From the NCBI GenBank assembly GCA_002354735.1, contig DEMD01000003.1, forward strand, positions 248,001 to 312,000: a DNA stretch of 64,000 nt, written 5' to 3'. This stretch comes from Gammaproteobacteria bacterium UBA2679 (GTDB taxonomy: Bacteria > Pseudomonadota > Gammaproteobacteria > Pseudomonadales > Oleiphilaceae). Below, piece after piece: positions 36,052 through 44,234 of this stretch. The notes below the pieces were generated by a model that ran no database searches, was not told the origin of the DNA, and saw only the letters and a program-made list of their open reading frames with translations. Made by a program: the position numbers and the translations under genes. Numbering within the stretch: position 1 is the stretch's first letter; each line of letters opens with the position of its first letter.

Positions 36052-36786
36052 CTAATTCGAAGGATCGGTCTTATGGGTAGTCTTTTTCCAGGCGGACGCA
36101 CCGCGGAGGTAAACTGGGATGGCAGCTGCCGGCATCTCAACCGTCGTATTGCCAGTCCGTCTTGCTGCCAGCAAGGCGATACTTTCTGCACTTGGTTGAT
36201 CAATGACCACGCGGAGTTCATCAGGGGCTGATGTAGAAACGGCGAAGTAATCACCCGTCATTAGCCGAACCGCTTCTGCTTCGAGCTGAGCCAGACAGGC
36301 TTCAGGTGTGCTGAGTTGCGCCTCACCAACTGCGCGAAAAGGCAGCTCGTTCGTGCCCTTATCAGCCACTTCGAATATCTGCCAGTACACCTCGGCCATT
36401 CTGGCGTCGATTACGCAAGCAAAACGGTCACCTGGGTCCAGGCCTTCCTCACTGGCGCGCTGCCAGGCCAGGGCGTGTAGCGAGCTGATACCAGCCACAG
36501 ATTGCCCCCCTGCGAACGCAAGCCCCTGCACCAGTGCCGCGGCGATCCGGAGGCCGGTAAACCCACCCGGGCCAGCGTCGAAGGCCAGAACGTCGATTTC
36601 AGACACAGAAGCCAGCCCTGCGGCGGTAATGAGTTCATTGGCCATGGGCAGAAGTCGACGTGCATGAGCCCGTGCGGCCGACTCGCTCAGACTGCTTAGC
36701 TGGCCCTGACAAAGCAAGGCCACCTCGCAGCGTTCAGCCGACGATTCAAACGCAAGGATGGTCTGCTTCGCTGGTATTTTTTTCAG
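36052..36786 (-). CDS. tsaB: tRNA N6-threonylcarbamoyladenosine synthesis protein TsaB (no conventional start codon)
   Basis: TsaB supports TsaD in making t6A37 on tRNAs. Conserved parts are [22 protein letters not shown] and [10 protein letters not shown]. The nearest conventional start is GTG 36723, but the conserved N-terminal strand [19 protein letters not shown] begins 12 codons upstream of it in the same frame. No ATG, GTG or TTG occurs between that strand and an in-frame stop at 36799-36801. The coordinates given use CTG 36786, which overlaps the adk stop as CTGA and would give 244 residues starting [12 protein letters not shown] 36777 or ATC 36759 are other options. Family assignment is firm; the start is inferred. 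Confidence 0.85.
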   Translation of the reverse strand: MKKIPAKQTILAFESSAERCEVALLCQGQLSSLSESAARAHARRLLPMANELITAAGLASVSEIDVLAFDAGPGGFTGLRIAAALVQGLAFAGGQSVAGISSLHALAWQRASEEGLDPGDRFACVIDARMAEVYWQIFEVADKGTNELPFRAVGEAQLSTPEACLAQLEAEAVRLMTGDYFAVSTSAPDELRVVIDQPSAESIALLAARRTGNTTVEMPAAAIPVYLRGASAWKKTTHKTDPSN

Positions 36787-37436
36787 TTGTCGAGCTTCTC
36801 AAAGATCTGGTCACGAATGCCGTTGACATCGCCAACACCATGCACCCTGAAATATTTGACGTGAGTATCGGCCTCTGCTTCGCGAGCCTTGTAGAAGTCG
36901 ACAAGCGGCGCCGTCTGGGCGTGATAGATCTTGAGACGCTTGCGTACGGTATCTTCATGATCGTCGCTACGTTGAACCAGCGGCTCACCAGTGACATCGT
37001 CAACGCCAGCCTGCTTCGGCGGATTATGCTGCATATGATAGATCCGGCCACTGGCCTCGTGGACTCTACGACCACTCAGACGCTGGACGATTTCCTCGTC
37101 ATCTACAGCAATCTCGATAACGTAATCGATAAGGATACCCGAGTCCCGAAGCGCTTCAGCCTGGGGAATAGTGCGCGGGAAGCCGTCGAACAGAAATCCA
37201 TTCGCACAATCTGGTTGCTGAATTCGGCTTTTGATCATGGCGATGATCAAATCATCAGATACCAATCCACCAGCGTCCATGATGTCCTTTGCCTGACGTC
37301 CGAGCTCAGTTCCCTCACGGACCGCTGCACGCAGCATATCACCAGTAGAAATCTGAGGAATATCATAACGTTGGGTGATGTTCTTGGCCTGCGTTCCCTT
37401 GCCTGCTCCGGGCGCACCCAGCAAAATGACTCTCAT
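36783..37436 (-). CDS. adk: Adenylate kinase
   Basis: A 217-residue essential kinase interconverting AMP, ADP and ATP. P-loop [14 protein letters not shown] (5-18), AMP-binding [17 protein letters not shown] and the LID region [11 protein letters not shown] with [16 protein letters not shown] are all present; the LID is the non-zinc type. ATG 37436 follows AAGGAA and yields the exact conserved N terminus MRVILLG; an in-frame start 20 codons upstream is rejected. Its stop overlaps the proposed CTG start of tsaB. Confidence 0.97.
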   Translation of the reverse strand: MRVILLGAPGAGKGTQAKNITQRYDIPQISTGDMLRAAVREGTELGRQAKDIMDAGGLVSDDLIIAMIKSRIQQPDCANGFLFDGFPRTIPQAEALRDSGILIDYVIEIAVDDEEIVQRLSGRRVHEASGRIYHMQHNPPKQAGVDDVTGEPLVQRSDDHEDTVRKRLKIYHAQTAPLVDFYKAREAEADTHVKYFRVHGVGDVNGIRDQIFEKLDN

Positions 37437-37502
37437 AACGTAGTTCCTTGGAAAATTGTAGGGAGGCATTATACGTAAGCGTGCCTGCTTGTCCAAATTC
37501 TA

Positions 37503-37518
37503 CAGGTGAGTTCACCTG
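37503..37518 (-). other. Palindromic hairpin between ppc and adk
   Basis: CAGGTGA and TCACCTG (reading the minus strand) flank a two-base centre, just downstream of ppc and upstream of adk. On the minus strand a weak AT stretch (TAGAATTT) follows, so it may be a poor terminator for ppc or an operator for adk. Confidence 0.35.
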
Positions 37519-37546
37519 AAACCGGATGCAGAACACGCCAGCGCGT

Positions 37547-40297
37547 TCAGCCAGTGTTTCTCATGCCCGCAGCCACACCTGCCATTGACACCTTCAAGGC
37601 TTTTTCCACTGTCTCCGAGCCTCGTTTGTCGGCGGACTGCCGCCTGTCACGACCCAGCAGCTCGATTTGCAGGTAATGCAGTGGGTCCGTGTAGGGATCG
37701 CGAACATTAAGGCTAAGTCTGAAAACCGGGTTATCGGCAAGCAGACCGTCCTGTTTTTTAAGCTCACGAACCAGTACCACAAGTTTCATGACTCGCTGCC
37801 GGAGCTGTTTCCCAATGTCATGCAGACGGGGCTCCACCAGACGGGCTTCATAGGATGCCGCAATGTTGATGTCCACCTTCGCCAGAACCATTTCGAGCAT
37901 ATCGATGTGGGTCTGGAAAAACGGCCAACTCGCCAGCATATCTTCAAGTACGGATTGCTTACCTTCGTCTATCGCCTTTTGCAGTGCGATATCGCTACCT
38001 AGCCAGGCCGGCAGCATGAGCCGCATCTGCGTCCAGGCGAAGATCCAGGGGATGGCACGAAGCGTCTCGACACCGCCACCAGTCTCGCCAGGCGGAATCT
38101 GCCGGCGAGCCGGGCGGCTACCCAAGGCCAGTTTGCCAAGTTCCTGCTCAGGCGTGGCTGCTCTGAAGTAGGCCACGAAGTCATCGTTACCCTTGACGAG
38201 TGCTCGATACGATGTGGTGACGCATTTCGCCATGGCGGTCATGGTCTCGCGCCATTCCGGCTCCGGATCTGGCGGCGGAGTGAGCGTAGCCTCCAGGACT
38301 GCACCGACATACAGATTGAAGCTCTGCACTGCCACAGCAGGCTGCCCGAATTTGAAGCGGATCATTTCACCCTGTTCCGTGATTCTCAGACGACCAGCCA
38401 CGGAACCCGGCGGCTGCGACAGAATGGCGCGGTTGGCTGGTCCACCGCCCCGTCCTACGGTACCACCTCGGCCGTGGAACAGGGTCAGACGCACCTTGTG
38501 GCGCTCGGCCGTGGCGACCAGCGCTTCCTGCGTCTGATATTGGGCCCAGGCCGCAGCCATCTGACCGCCGTCCTTTGCCGAATCGCTGTAGCCGATCATG
38601 ACCTGCTGATAGCCAGCAGTGTAGGCCTTGTACCATTCGGTACTCAGTAGTCGATCGATGCTTTCAGCCGCGCCGTCAAGGTCAGACAGCGTTTCGAACA
38701 GCGGCACGATGGGAATGTTCCGTGTAACCCCGCAAGCCCGCAACAGCAGTATCACCGCCAGGACGTCCGAAGGTTGACTGGCCATCGAGATCACATAGCA
38801 GGCGACGCTGCCTTCCGGCTGGGCAGCAATGACACGACAGGTATTGAGCACCTCGTGCACCTGATCGCTCGGCCGCCAGTCGAAGGGCAAAAGCGGCCGC
38901 TTGGAGTCGAGCTCGCGCACCAGAAAGGCCTGCTTTTCGGCTTCCGACCAGCTCGTGTAGTCACCATAGCCAAGTTCGCTGCATATCTCACTGACGGCTT
39001 CACGATGGCGACTGGAGTCCTGCCGGATATCCAGGCGCACCAGCGACAGTCCGAAAGTTCGCAGACGGTAGATCGTATCCAGCAGCGGACCCTTTGCAAT
39101 CACACTCTGTCCACAGGAGGTGAGTGAGTCGTAGCAGAGCCGTAGTGGCGCGAGCAGCTCCTCATCGTAGAGCAGCACATCTCTCGACGCGGAGTCGAGC
39201 GACAGCAGTTGCTTCATCTCACGCAGGTAAGTTGGCAGATCCATGGTGGAGACTCGCCGCGCCCAATGGCGCGTCGCTTCCAGCCTGTCCCTCAGGTTGG
39301 TCAGCATCGCCCGATATGGCTCATTGCTGCCGGGGACTCGTTCGCGAAGCTCATCTGTGGCCGTAGACATCGACAGTTGTGCCCGAAGCTGCTCGATGTC
39401 ACGCAGGAAAAGATCGGCTGCCATCCAGCGGCTGAGCGAGAGCACCTCCTGCGAAACCGCATGCGTCACGTTCGGATTACCGTCCCGATCCCCCCCCATC
39501 CATGACGTAAATCTGAGTGGCGAAACGTCTGGCGGCAGTTCCTCGGAAAGGCGTTCGTTCAACACCGCGTCGATCTGGCGATAGAACTTGGGCACCGCTT
39601 CCCAAAGCGAGTACTCGATGACCGAGAACCCCCACTTCGCTTCATCGACTGCTGTAGGGCGGGTCTGGCGAATTTCGTCGGTATGCCATACTTCCGCAAT
39701 CAGTCGCTCCAGAACCTGCCTGAGCCCATCACTTTCAGACTTCAGCAGGTCATCCCGGTCGAGCGCCTTCAAAGTCTCCGTTATGGCATCGTACTTCTGG
39801 ATCAGCGTTCGGCGTGTAATTTCGGTCGGATGTGCGGTGAGCACGAAGTCGATATGCATATCCTTGATGGCTGAAAGAATACTGGCCGGCTCCTGACCTT
39901 TTTCCAACAATCGCCCAAGCGCCGTCTCCACGGTATCCAGTCGGTTAACGACGAGTTCATCGGCCGGCGCCTTGCGCCGCACGAAATGGTACTGTTCAGC
40001 AATATTGGCAAGGTTCAGAAACTGGTTGAAAGCGCGTGTCACCGGCACAAGCTCATCATCCGACAGCTTCCCCAGCACAGTTTTTAGCTCATCCGAGCCC
40101 ACCTTCCTGTCGGTTTTCGCCGCCTGCCTGATAGCCTCTATGGTGTTGAAGAATTCATCACCAAGGTGCTGCCTGATCGTCTGACCAAGCAAATCGCCCA
40201 GCAATCTGACGTTATCCCGAAGCGAGGGATCGAGCTCGATTTTCGCTGGTTTGTTCGCTTGTGGAGCCGCACCTGCTCCGGCTTTGAAAGTGCTCAT
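37547..40297 (-). CDS. ppc: Phosphoenolpyruvate carboxylase
   Basis: A 916-residue enzyme forming oxaloacetate from PEP and bicarbonate to refill the TCA cycle. Signature segments are VLTAHPTEITRRT (catalytic His), FTSWMGGDRDGNPNVT, GYSDSAKDGGQMAAAW, FHGRGGTVGRGGGP, and the C-terminal NTG end that belongs to the allosteric aspartate-inhibited class. ATG 40297 is chosen because AAAGGAG lies nine bases upstream; an in-frame TTG at 40306 is too close to it. About 280 bases separate it from the divergent small-protein gene. Confidence 0.97.
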   Translation of the reverse strand: MSTFKAGAGAAPQANKPAKIELDPSLRDNVRLLGDLLGQTIRQHLGDEFFNTIEAIRQAAKTDRKVGSDELKTVLGKLSDDELVPVTRAFNQFLNLANIAEQYHFVRRKAPADELVVNRLDTVETALGRLLEKGQEPASILSAIKDMHIDFVLTAHPTEITRRTLIQKYDAITETLKALDRDDLLKSESDGLRQVLERLIAEVWHTDEIRQTRPTAVDEAKWGFSVIEYSLWEAVPKFYRQIDAVLNERLSEELPPDVSPLRFTSWMGGDRDGNPNVTHAVSQEVLSLSRWMAADLFLRDIEQLRAQLSMSTATDELRERVPGSNEPYRAMLTNLRDRLEATRHWARRVSTMDLPTYLREMKQLLSLDSASRDVLLYDEELLAPLRLCYDSLTSCGQSVIAKGPLLDTIYRLRTFGLSLVRLDIRQDSSRHREAVSEICSELGYGDYTSWSEAEKQAFLVRELDSKRPLLPFDWRPSDQVHEVLNTCRVIAAQPEGSVACYVISMASQPSDVLAVILLLRACGVTRNIPIVPLFETLSDLDGAAESIDRLLSTEWYKAYTAGYQQVMIGYSDSAKDGGQMAAAWAQYQTQEALVATAERHKVRLTLFHGRGGTVGRGGGPANRAILSQPPGSVAGRLRITEQGEMIRFKFGQPAVAVQSFNLYVGAVLEATLTPPPDPEPEWRETMTAMAKCVTTSYRALVKGNDDFVAYFRAATPEQELGKLALGSRPARRQIPPGETGGGVETLRAIPWIFAWTQMRLMLPAWLGSDIALQKAIDEGKQSVLEDMLASWPFFQTHIDMLEMVLAKVDINIAASYEARLVEPRLHDIGKQLRQRVMKLVVLVRELKKQDGLLADNPVFRLSLNVRDPYTDPLHYLQIELLGRDRRQSADKRGSETVEKALKVSMAGVAAGMRNTG

Positions 40298-40518
40298 AGC
40301 TTGCAACTCCTTTGGCTATATCCATGGCTGCAACCGAAATGTAGTTAATTCGGACTACAAGACGGCAACATACTGCAATAGAAGACTACAAAACTCCGGC
40401 GGATTTAGGTAATAAATCCTATGGTACTTACCCGCCCATCTTCCTAAACTGTTGTTAGCGGTTGAATATTGAGCAAGGTGGTCGAGGTGTGATCAGACCC
40501 ATGCTCTGGCAACCACGC

Positions 40519-40533
40519 TGCAGATAATCTGCA
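40519..40533. promoter_or_regulatory. 15-bp perfect palindrome in the ppc/40589 divergent region
   Basis: TGCAGAT-A-ATCTGCA is a perfect palindrome with 7-base arms, 56 bases before the ATG at 40589. Its size suits a dimeric repressor operator. The rest of 40298-40588 shows only a weak GGATTT-N7-AAATCC repeat around 40400 and no convincing sigma70 pair. Confidence 0.4.
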
Positions 40534-40588
40534 ACACACGACATCAACGTAATGTATACCAAACGCTCAAAGCGACAGGATACCGGAT

Positions 40589-40930
40589 ATGAATATCAAT
40601 GCGCTGGTCAATCACTGGGAAGACACAGCTAAGGTCAATCTCACTCACGAAGAATACACGATGCGCCTTCGTATGGAGGACGCTGCCCGTATTGCAGCAC
40701 TGGCAGAAATGTACCCCCGCCGATCCCAGGGAGACATCATCAGTGAACTACTTGCAGCAGCCATCGATGAACTCGAGAGCAGCATGCCCTACGTCGAAGG
40801 ACGGAAGGTCATCGGCTGTGACGAAATGGGCGACCCGATGTACGAAGATGTCGGTCCAACGCCCCGCTTCCTGGAGCTCAGTCGCAAATACATGAGCCTG
40901 ATGAAGCAGAACCGCGCAGCCAATGGCTGA
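40589..40930 (+). CDS. Conserved small protein ('type 1 pili tip component' homologue of Pseudomonas)
   Basis: A 113-residue soluble protein. The segments RLRMEDAARIAALAEMYPRRS, YVEGRKVIGCDEMGDPMYEDVG and PTPRFLELSRKYM (each family-typical) resemble small Pseudomonas proteins carrying the legacy name 'type 1 pili tip component'. There is no signal peptide, so a pilus role is unlikely. The DIISELLAAAIDEL stretch after EMYPRRSQ looks like the second helix of a ribbon-helix-helix fold. The 15-bp palindrome upstream could be an autoregulatory site, but that is speculation. Confidence 0.8.
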   Translation: MNINALVNHWEDTAKVNLTHEEYTMRLRMEDAARIAALAEMYPRRSQGDIISELLAAAIDELESSMPYVEGRKVIGCDEMGDPMYEDVGPTPRFLELSRKYMSLMKQNRAANG

Positions 40931-40947
40931 GCGGTAGTCTGTTCGAC

Positions 40948-40975
40948 CCGTCAGGGACCACAGGGTATCTGACGG
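40948..40975. terminator. Possible bidirectional terminator between 40930 and mazG
   Basis: CCGTCAG (40948-40954) pairs with CTGACGG (40969-40975) over a 14-base loop between convergent genes. Only GTTGTGT follows on the plus strand, so efficiency is uncertain. Confidence 0.4.
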
Positions 40976-40980
40976 TTGTG

Positions 40981-42198
40981 TCATCTATGAGGCGAACGCT
41001 TCGCCTCTCCCCAGAGTGCTTCCATGGTGTCGAGCGATACCGCCTTCGCCAGCCAGCGCTCCCGGCTGATCCCCTGTTTCACTAGCGCCTCTTCGATATA
41101 GTTGAATCGGCTTGTGAACTTGGCATTGACGTGGCGCAATGCGGCCTCGGGATCGATCTTCAGAAAGCGCGCCAGATTGACGCAGCAGAACAGAACATCA
41201 CCAAGCTCATCAATGATACGCGTGTGATGACCAGGCCTTGATTCACGTCCCGATTGGTCTGCGCCAATTTCCACGCCCAGCTCTTCTATCTCCTCCCGCA
41301 ACTTATCGAAAACGGGCGCGAGTTCTGTCCAGTCGAATCCAACTTCCGCGGCCTTGTTCTGGAGCCTCGTTGCTCGTTGCAGTGCAGGCAGACCGCTGCT
41401 GACATCTGAAAGAAGCGCTTGCGCCTGCATTGATGAGCTCGCATCACCAACGCTGGATGCGCCGCTTAGCCCCAGCGATTTCTCCTCAGCCTTGATGCGC
41501 TTCCAGTTCGCGCTGATCTCGTCTGGATCCACAGTTGAGCCAGGCGATCGGCGACTGCCGAGCTGACCATCAGGAAAGACGTGAGGGTGCCGCCGCAGCA
41601 GCTTGCGAGTAATGCTTCCGACCACATCTTCCCAGACGAAATATCCCGCTTCTTCAGCCATTTGGCAGTAGAACACAGCCTGGAACAGGTAGTCACCGAG
41701 CTCTTCAGCCACATGCGGCCAGTCTCGACGCTCTATGGCTTCCGCGAGCTCGTAGGTTTCTTCGATAGTATGAGGAACGATCGTGTCGAAGCGCTGCTTC
41801 AGATCCCAGGGACAACCATCTGCTGTCTGTCTGAGCCGACTCATGAGATAGCGCAGATCCTGCAGTGAGTAGTCATCTTCAGGCTGGTAGTCCACACCGG
41901 GCCAGCACTGTCTGATCTCTTCGGCCTGCTGCTGAAGCGTGAAGGTCGCCCACTCGATGCCGTTGCAGTCGAGATCGTTGCTGACACCATCGGACTCTGC
42001 AAGCTCCCAGCCCAGATGTCGAAGGCGGGTCTCAGTGGCCTGTCTTACACAGATATTGAGTTCGGGCGTTCGCCACAGCGCAAACTGGCCGTTAATAATG
42101 AGCGTGGGACGACAGCCCAGCCGGCTCGAATACTCATTGATGGTCTGCTGCAAATCGGTACAGTCCAGTGACAGGTGAAAGCGTCGAGCCATGGTCAT
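40981..42198 (-). CDS. mazG: Nucleoside triphosphate pyrophosphohydrolase MazG with N-terminal VOC-like domain
   Basis: A 405-residue protein, versus about 260-280 for normal MazG. Residues from about 115 on are a complete two-domain MazG: GCPWDLKQRFDTIVPHTIEE, ETYELAEAIERRDWPHVAEE, ELGDYLFQAVFY, and a second set LREEIEELGVEIG and DELGDVLFCCVNLARFL. The first 110 residues are additional: FHLSLDCTDLQQTINEYSSRLGC and the strands around GQFALWRTPELNICV look like a vicinal-oxygen-chelate (glyoxalase-like) domain. MazG hydrolyses NTPs, including abnormal ones, and affects ppGpp levels. It overlaps rmuC by four bases (ATGA). Confidence 0.9.
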   Translation of the reverse strand: MTMARRFHLSLDCTDLQQTINEYSSRLGCRPTLIINGQFALWRTPELNICVRQATETRLRHLGWELAESDGVSNDLDCNGIEWATFTLQQQAEEIRQCWPGVDYQPEDDYSLQDLRYLMSRLRQTADGCPWDLKQRFDTIVPHTIEETYELAEAIERRDWPHVAEELGDYLFQAVFYCQMAEEAGYFVWEDVVGSITRKLLRRHPHVFPDGQLGSRRSPGSTVDPDEISANWKRIKAEEKSLGLSGASSVGDASSSMQAQALLSDVSSGLPALQRATRLQNKAAEVGFDWTELAPVFDKLREEIEELGVEIGADQSGRESRPGHHTRIIDELGDVLFCCVNLARFLKIDPEAALRHVNAKFTSRFNYIEEALVKQGISRERWLAKAVSLDTMEALWGEAKRSPHR

Positions 42199-43652
42199 GT
42201 TGGGTCCTCCGCAGAATCAGTGGCGTTTCGTGGCAGTGATTTGACGATCGGCACGCCCATGTCGCGGAAACGGTCGACTTGCTTGACGAGGCTGCCCTGC
42301 CCGTCCTTCACACCGGACCATGCCTGATCATAGCTTTTCTGAACGGTATTGATCTGCTGCCCCAGTCTCTCCATGCGTTCAAGAAAAATGCGTAGCTTGT
42401 CGTGAACCTTTGCAGCCTGGGCCGCCAGAGCCATGGTGTTCTGGTTTTGCTTGTCGATAGTCCACAGGTGGGCCACGATTCTGAGACAGGCCATCAACGT
42501 GCTCGGCGTCACCACCGCGACACCGGCCTGATAGGCCTCACGAAAAAGTGTCGGTGCGCGCTGCGCCGCGGCCAGGTAAGCCGGCTCGGTAGGCACGAAC
42601 ATAAACACAAGTTCAGTACTCTGCAGCCCGCGCAGCTTCGGATAATTCTTGGCTGAAAGCGAGTTGAAGTGTCGGCGAAAAGCGAGCACCAGTCTGTCGA
42701 GTGCCTGGTCACGCTGCTCATCCGACTCGGCCGAAACCGCTTCGATATAGCTGTTGAGCGAAACCTTGCTGTCGAGGACGATGTGCTTGCGCTCCGGCAG
42801 GTTGAGGATGAAGTCAGGGCGGAAATGCTGTCCCTCTTCGTTCTTCAGCGAGGTCTGGCAGTCGTATTCTATACCCTTCCGCAGCCCTGCATCCTGCAGC
42901 AATAATTCCAGTTGCAGCTCGCCCCAGTCCCCCTGAATCTTCTTGTTGCCCTTAAGCGCATTCGTGAGATTGAGCGCATCTTCACCCATACGAGCGCCGA
43001 GTTCGACAATTTTACCGATTTCGGCCTGCAGCGCGGAATGCTTGGTAATCGAAGCATCATGCACATCATTCACACGCTTCTCGAAGCTGTGAATCTGCTC
43101 CCTGAATGGCTTGAGCAGTGCATCGATCGACTCACTGCTGACCTTTGAAAACTGCTGCGTTTTCTCTTCGAATATTCTATTGGCAAGATTTTCGAAATCG
43201 CGCGTCAGCCGCTCCCGACTTTGCTCGAGCAGGGCCAGCTGCTCGGCATGGCGCCGATCGCGTTCGGCGAGATCCTCTTCACGTCTGCGGGTAACGGCTT
43301 CCAGCTTGGTCTCGAGCTCCCGACAGAGCACTGCGCTCTGTTGCTCCCGCTTCTGCCCCTGCTCGAGCTGATATCGCTGACTTTTTTCAAGTTCGCGATG
43401 CTGCCATTCAAGGTCCGCCAGCGCCTGAGACTTCACCGCGAGCGCCTGCCTGACTTCCGTCAAGGCAGCGGCCTGCTCGGTCTGCTGCGCCACGTGTTCG
43501 GCGTGCAATGCGCGCCGCTGCCGACGGCCATGCATGTACACGAGGAAGCCGGCAAGGATTGCGGCGCCGGCAGCGACTGCGATAGCAGGTATCGCGGCGA
43601 GAGGCGCAGTGAGTTGCATGATAAGCTGTTGCAGAAGATCTACTGATTTCAT
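42195..43652 (-). CDS. rmuC: DNA recombination protein RmuC
   Basis: A 485-residue RmuC. An N-terminal membrane helix (about 15-40) is followed by a long coiled coil (about 45-180, rich in Glu, Gln, Arg, Leu) and the RmuC nuclease-like domain: KIQGDWGELQLELLLQDAGL, FRPDFILNLPERKHIVLDSK, VFMFVPTEPAYLAA, LMACLRIVAHLW. RmuC limits inversions at short inverted repeats. DSK-type residues of the PD-(D/E)XK-like core are present. First gene of an rmuC-mazG pair; divergent from the thioesterase. Confidence 0.94.
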   Translation of the reverse strand: MKSVDLLQQLIMQLTAPLAAIPAIAVAAGAAILAGFLVYMHGRRQRRALHAEHVAQQTEQAAALTEVRQALAVKSQALADLEWQHRELEKSQRYQLEQGQKREQQSAVLCRELETKLEAVTRRREEDLAERDRRHAEQLALLEQSRERLTRDFENLANRIFEEKTQQFSKVSSESIDALLKPFREQIHSFEKRVNDVHDASITKHSALQAEIGKIVELGARMGEDALNLTNALKGNKKIQGDWGELQLELLLQDAGLRKGIEYDCQTSLKNEEGQHFRPDFILNLPERKHIVLDSKVSLNSYIEAVSAESDEQRDQALDRLVLAFRRHFNSLSAKNYPKLRGLQSTELVFMFVPTEPAYLAAAQRAPTLFREAYQAGVAVVTPSTLMACLRIVAHLWTIDKQNQNTMALAAQAAKVHDKLRIFLERMERLGQQINTVQKSYDQAWSGVKDGQGSLVKQVDRFRDMGVPIVKSLPRNATDSAEDPT

Positions 43653-43724
43653 GTGTGACTTTATACAGTAGACTGCCGCTGAAAGCAGCAGCCGAAAGTG
43701 CTGCAGACCATACTGGAGTGGAAG

Positions 43725-44234
43725 ATGATCGAACAGAAGAAAGGCGTGAGCGCCTCATCAATAGAGGGCCATGTCTACAAGGTCTTTCCGAGTGACCTGA
43801 ACGCTCACTACTCCGTCTTCGGCGGCCTGGTGATGGCGACCTGTGACCGGCTTGCGCTGGTTGTAGCCGAACGCCACAGCGGATTTCCCTGCGTGACGGC
43901 ATCGGTCGATTCCATGCACTTCAGGGCACCGGCCAAAGATGGCGACACCCTGATATTCAAGGCTGCAGCCAACAGGGTATTCAAGACCTCAATGGAGATC
44001 GGCATCAAGGTCATGGCCGAAAACAGCTATACCGGTGATGAACGTCATATCGTCTCGGCCTATTTCACTTTCGTCGCTCTGGACGAAGACCGGCATCCCG
44101 TCGAAGTCGCTGACGTCGAGCCGGCAACGCCTGATGAAGTCAGACGCTACCACAATGCCGAGATCCGGCGAAGCGCCAGACTCGACACGCGGCAACAGCT
44201 CAAGGTCGGGGCACAGCTTACTCGGCAGCAGTAA
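43725..44234 (+). CDS. Hotdog-fold acyl-CoA thioesterase
   Basis: A 169-residue protein of the YciA/cytosolic acyl-CoA hydrolase type. Hotdog motifs: NAHYSVFGGLVMATCDRLAL (helix with active-site region), CVTASVDSMHFRAPAKDGDTL, KTSMEIGIKVMAEN and VSAYFTFVALDED. Substrates of this group range over short to long acyl-CoAs. ATG 43725 is preferred, with GGAG upstream; a GTG 27 bases earlier is in frame. Its 3' end overlaps the convergent protease gene by 17 bases. Confidence 0.88.
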   Translation: MIEQKKGVSASSIEGHVYKVFPSDLNAHYSVFGGLVMATCDRLALVVAERHSGFPCVTASVDSMHFRAPAKDGDTLIFKAAANRVFKTSMEIGIKVMAENSYTGDERHIVSAYFTFVALDEDRHPVEVADVEPATPDEVRRYHNAEIRRSARLDTRQQLKVGAQLTRQQ

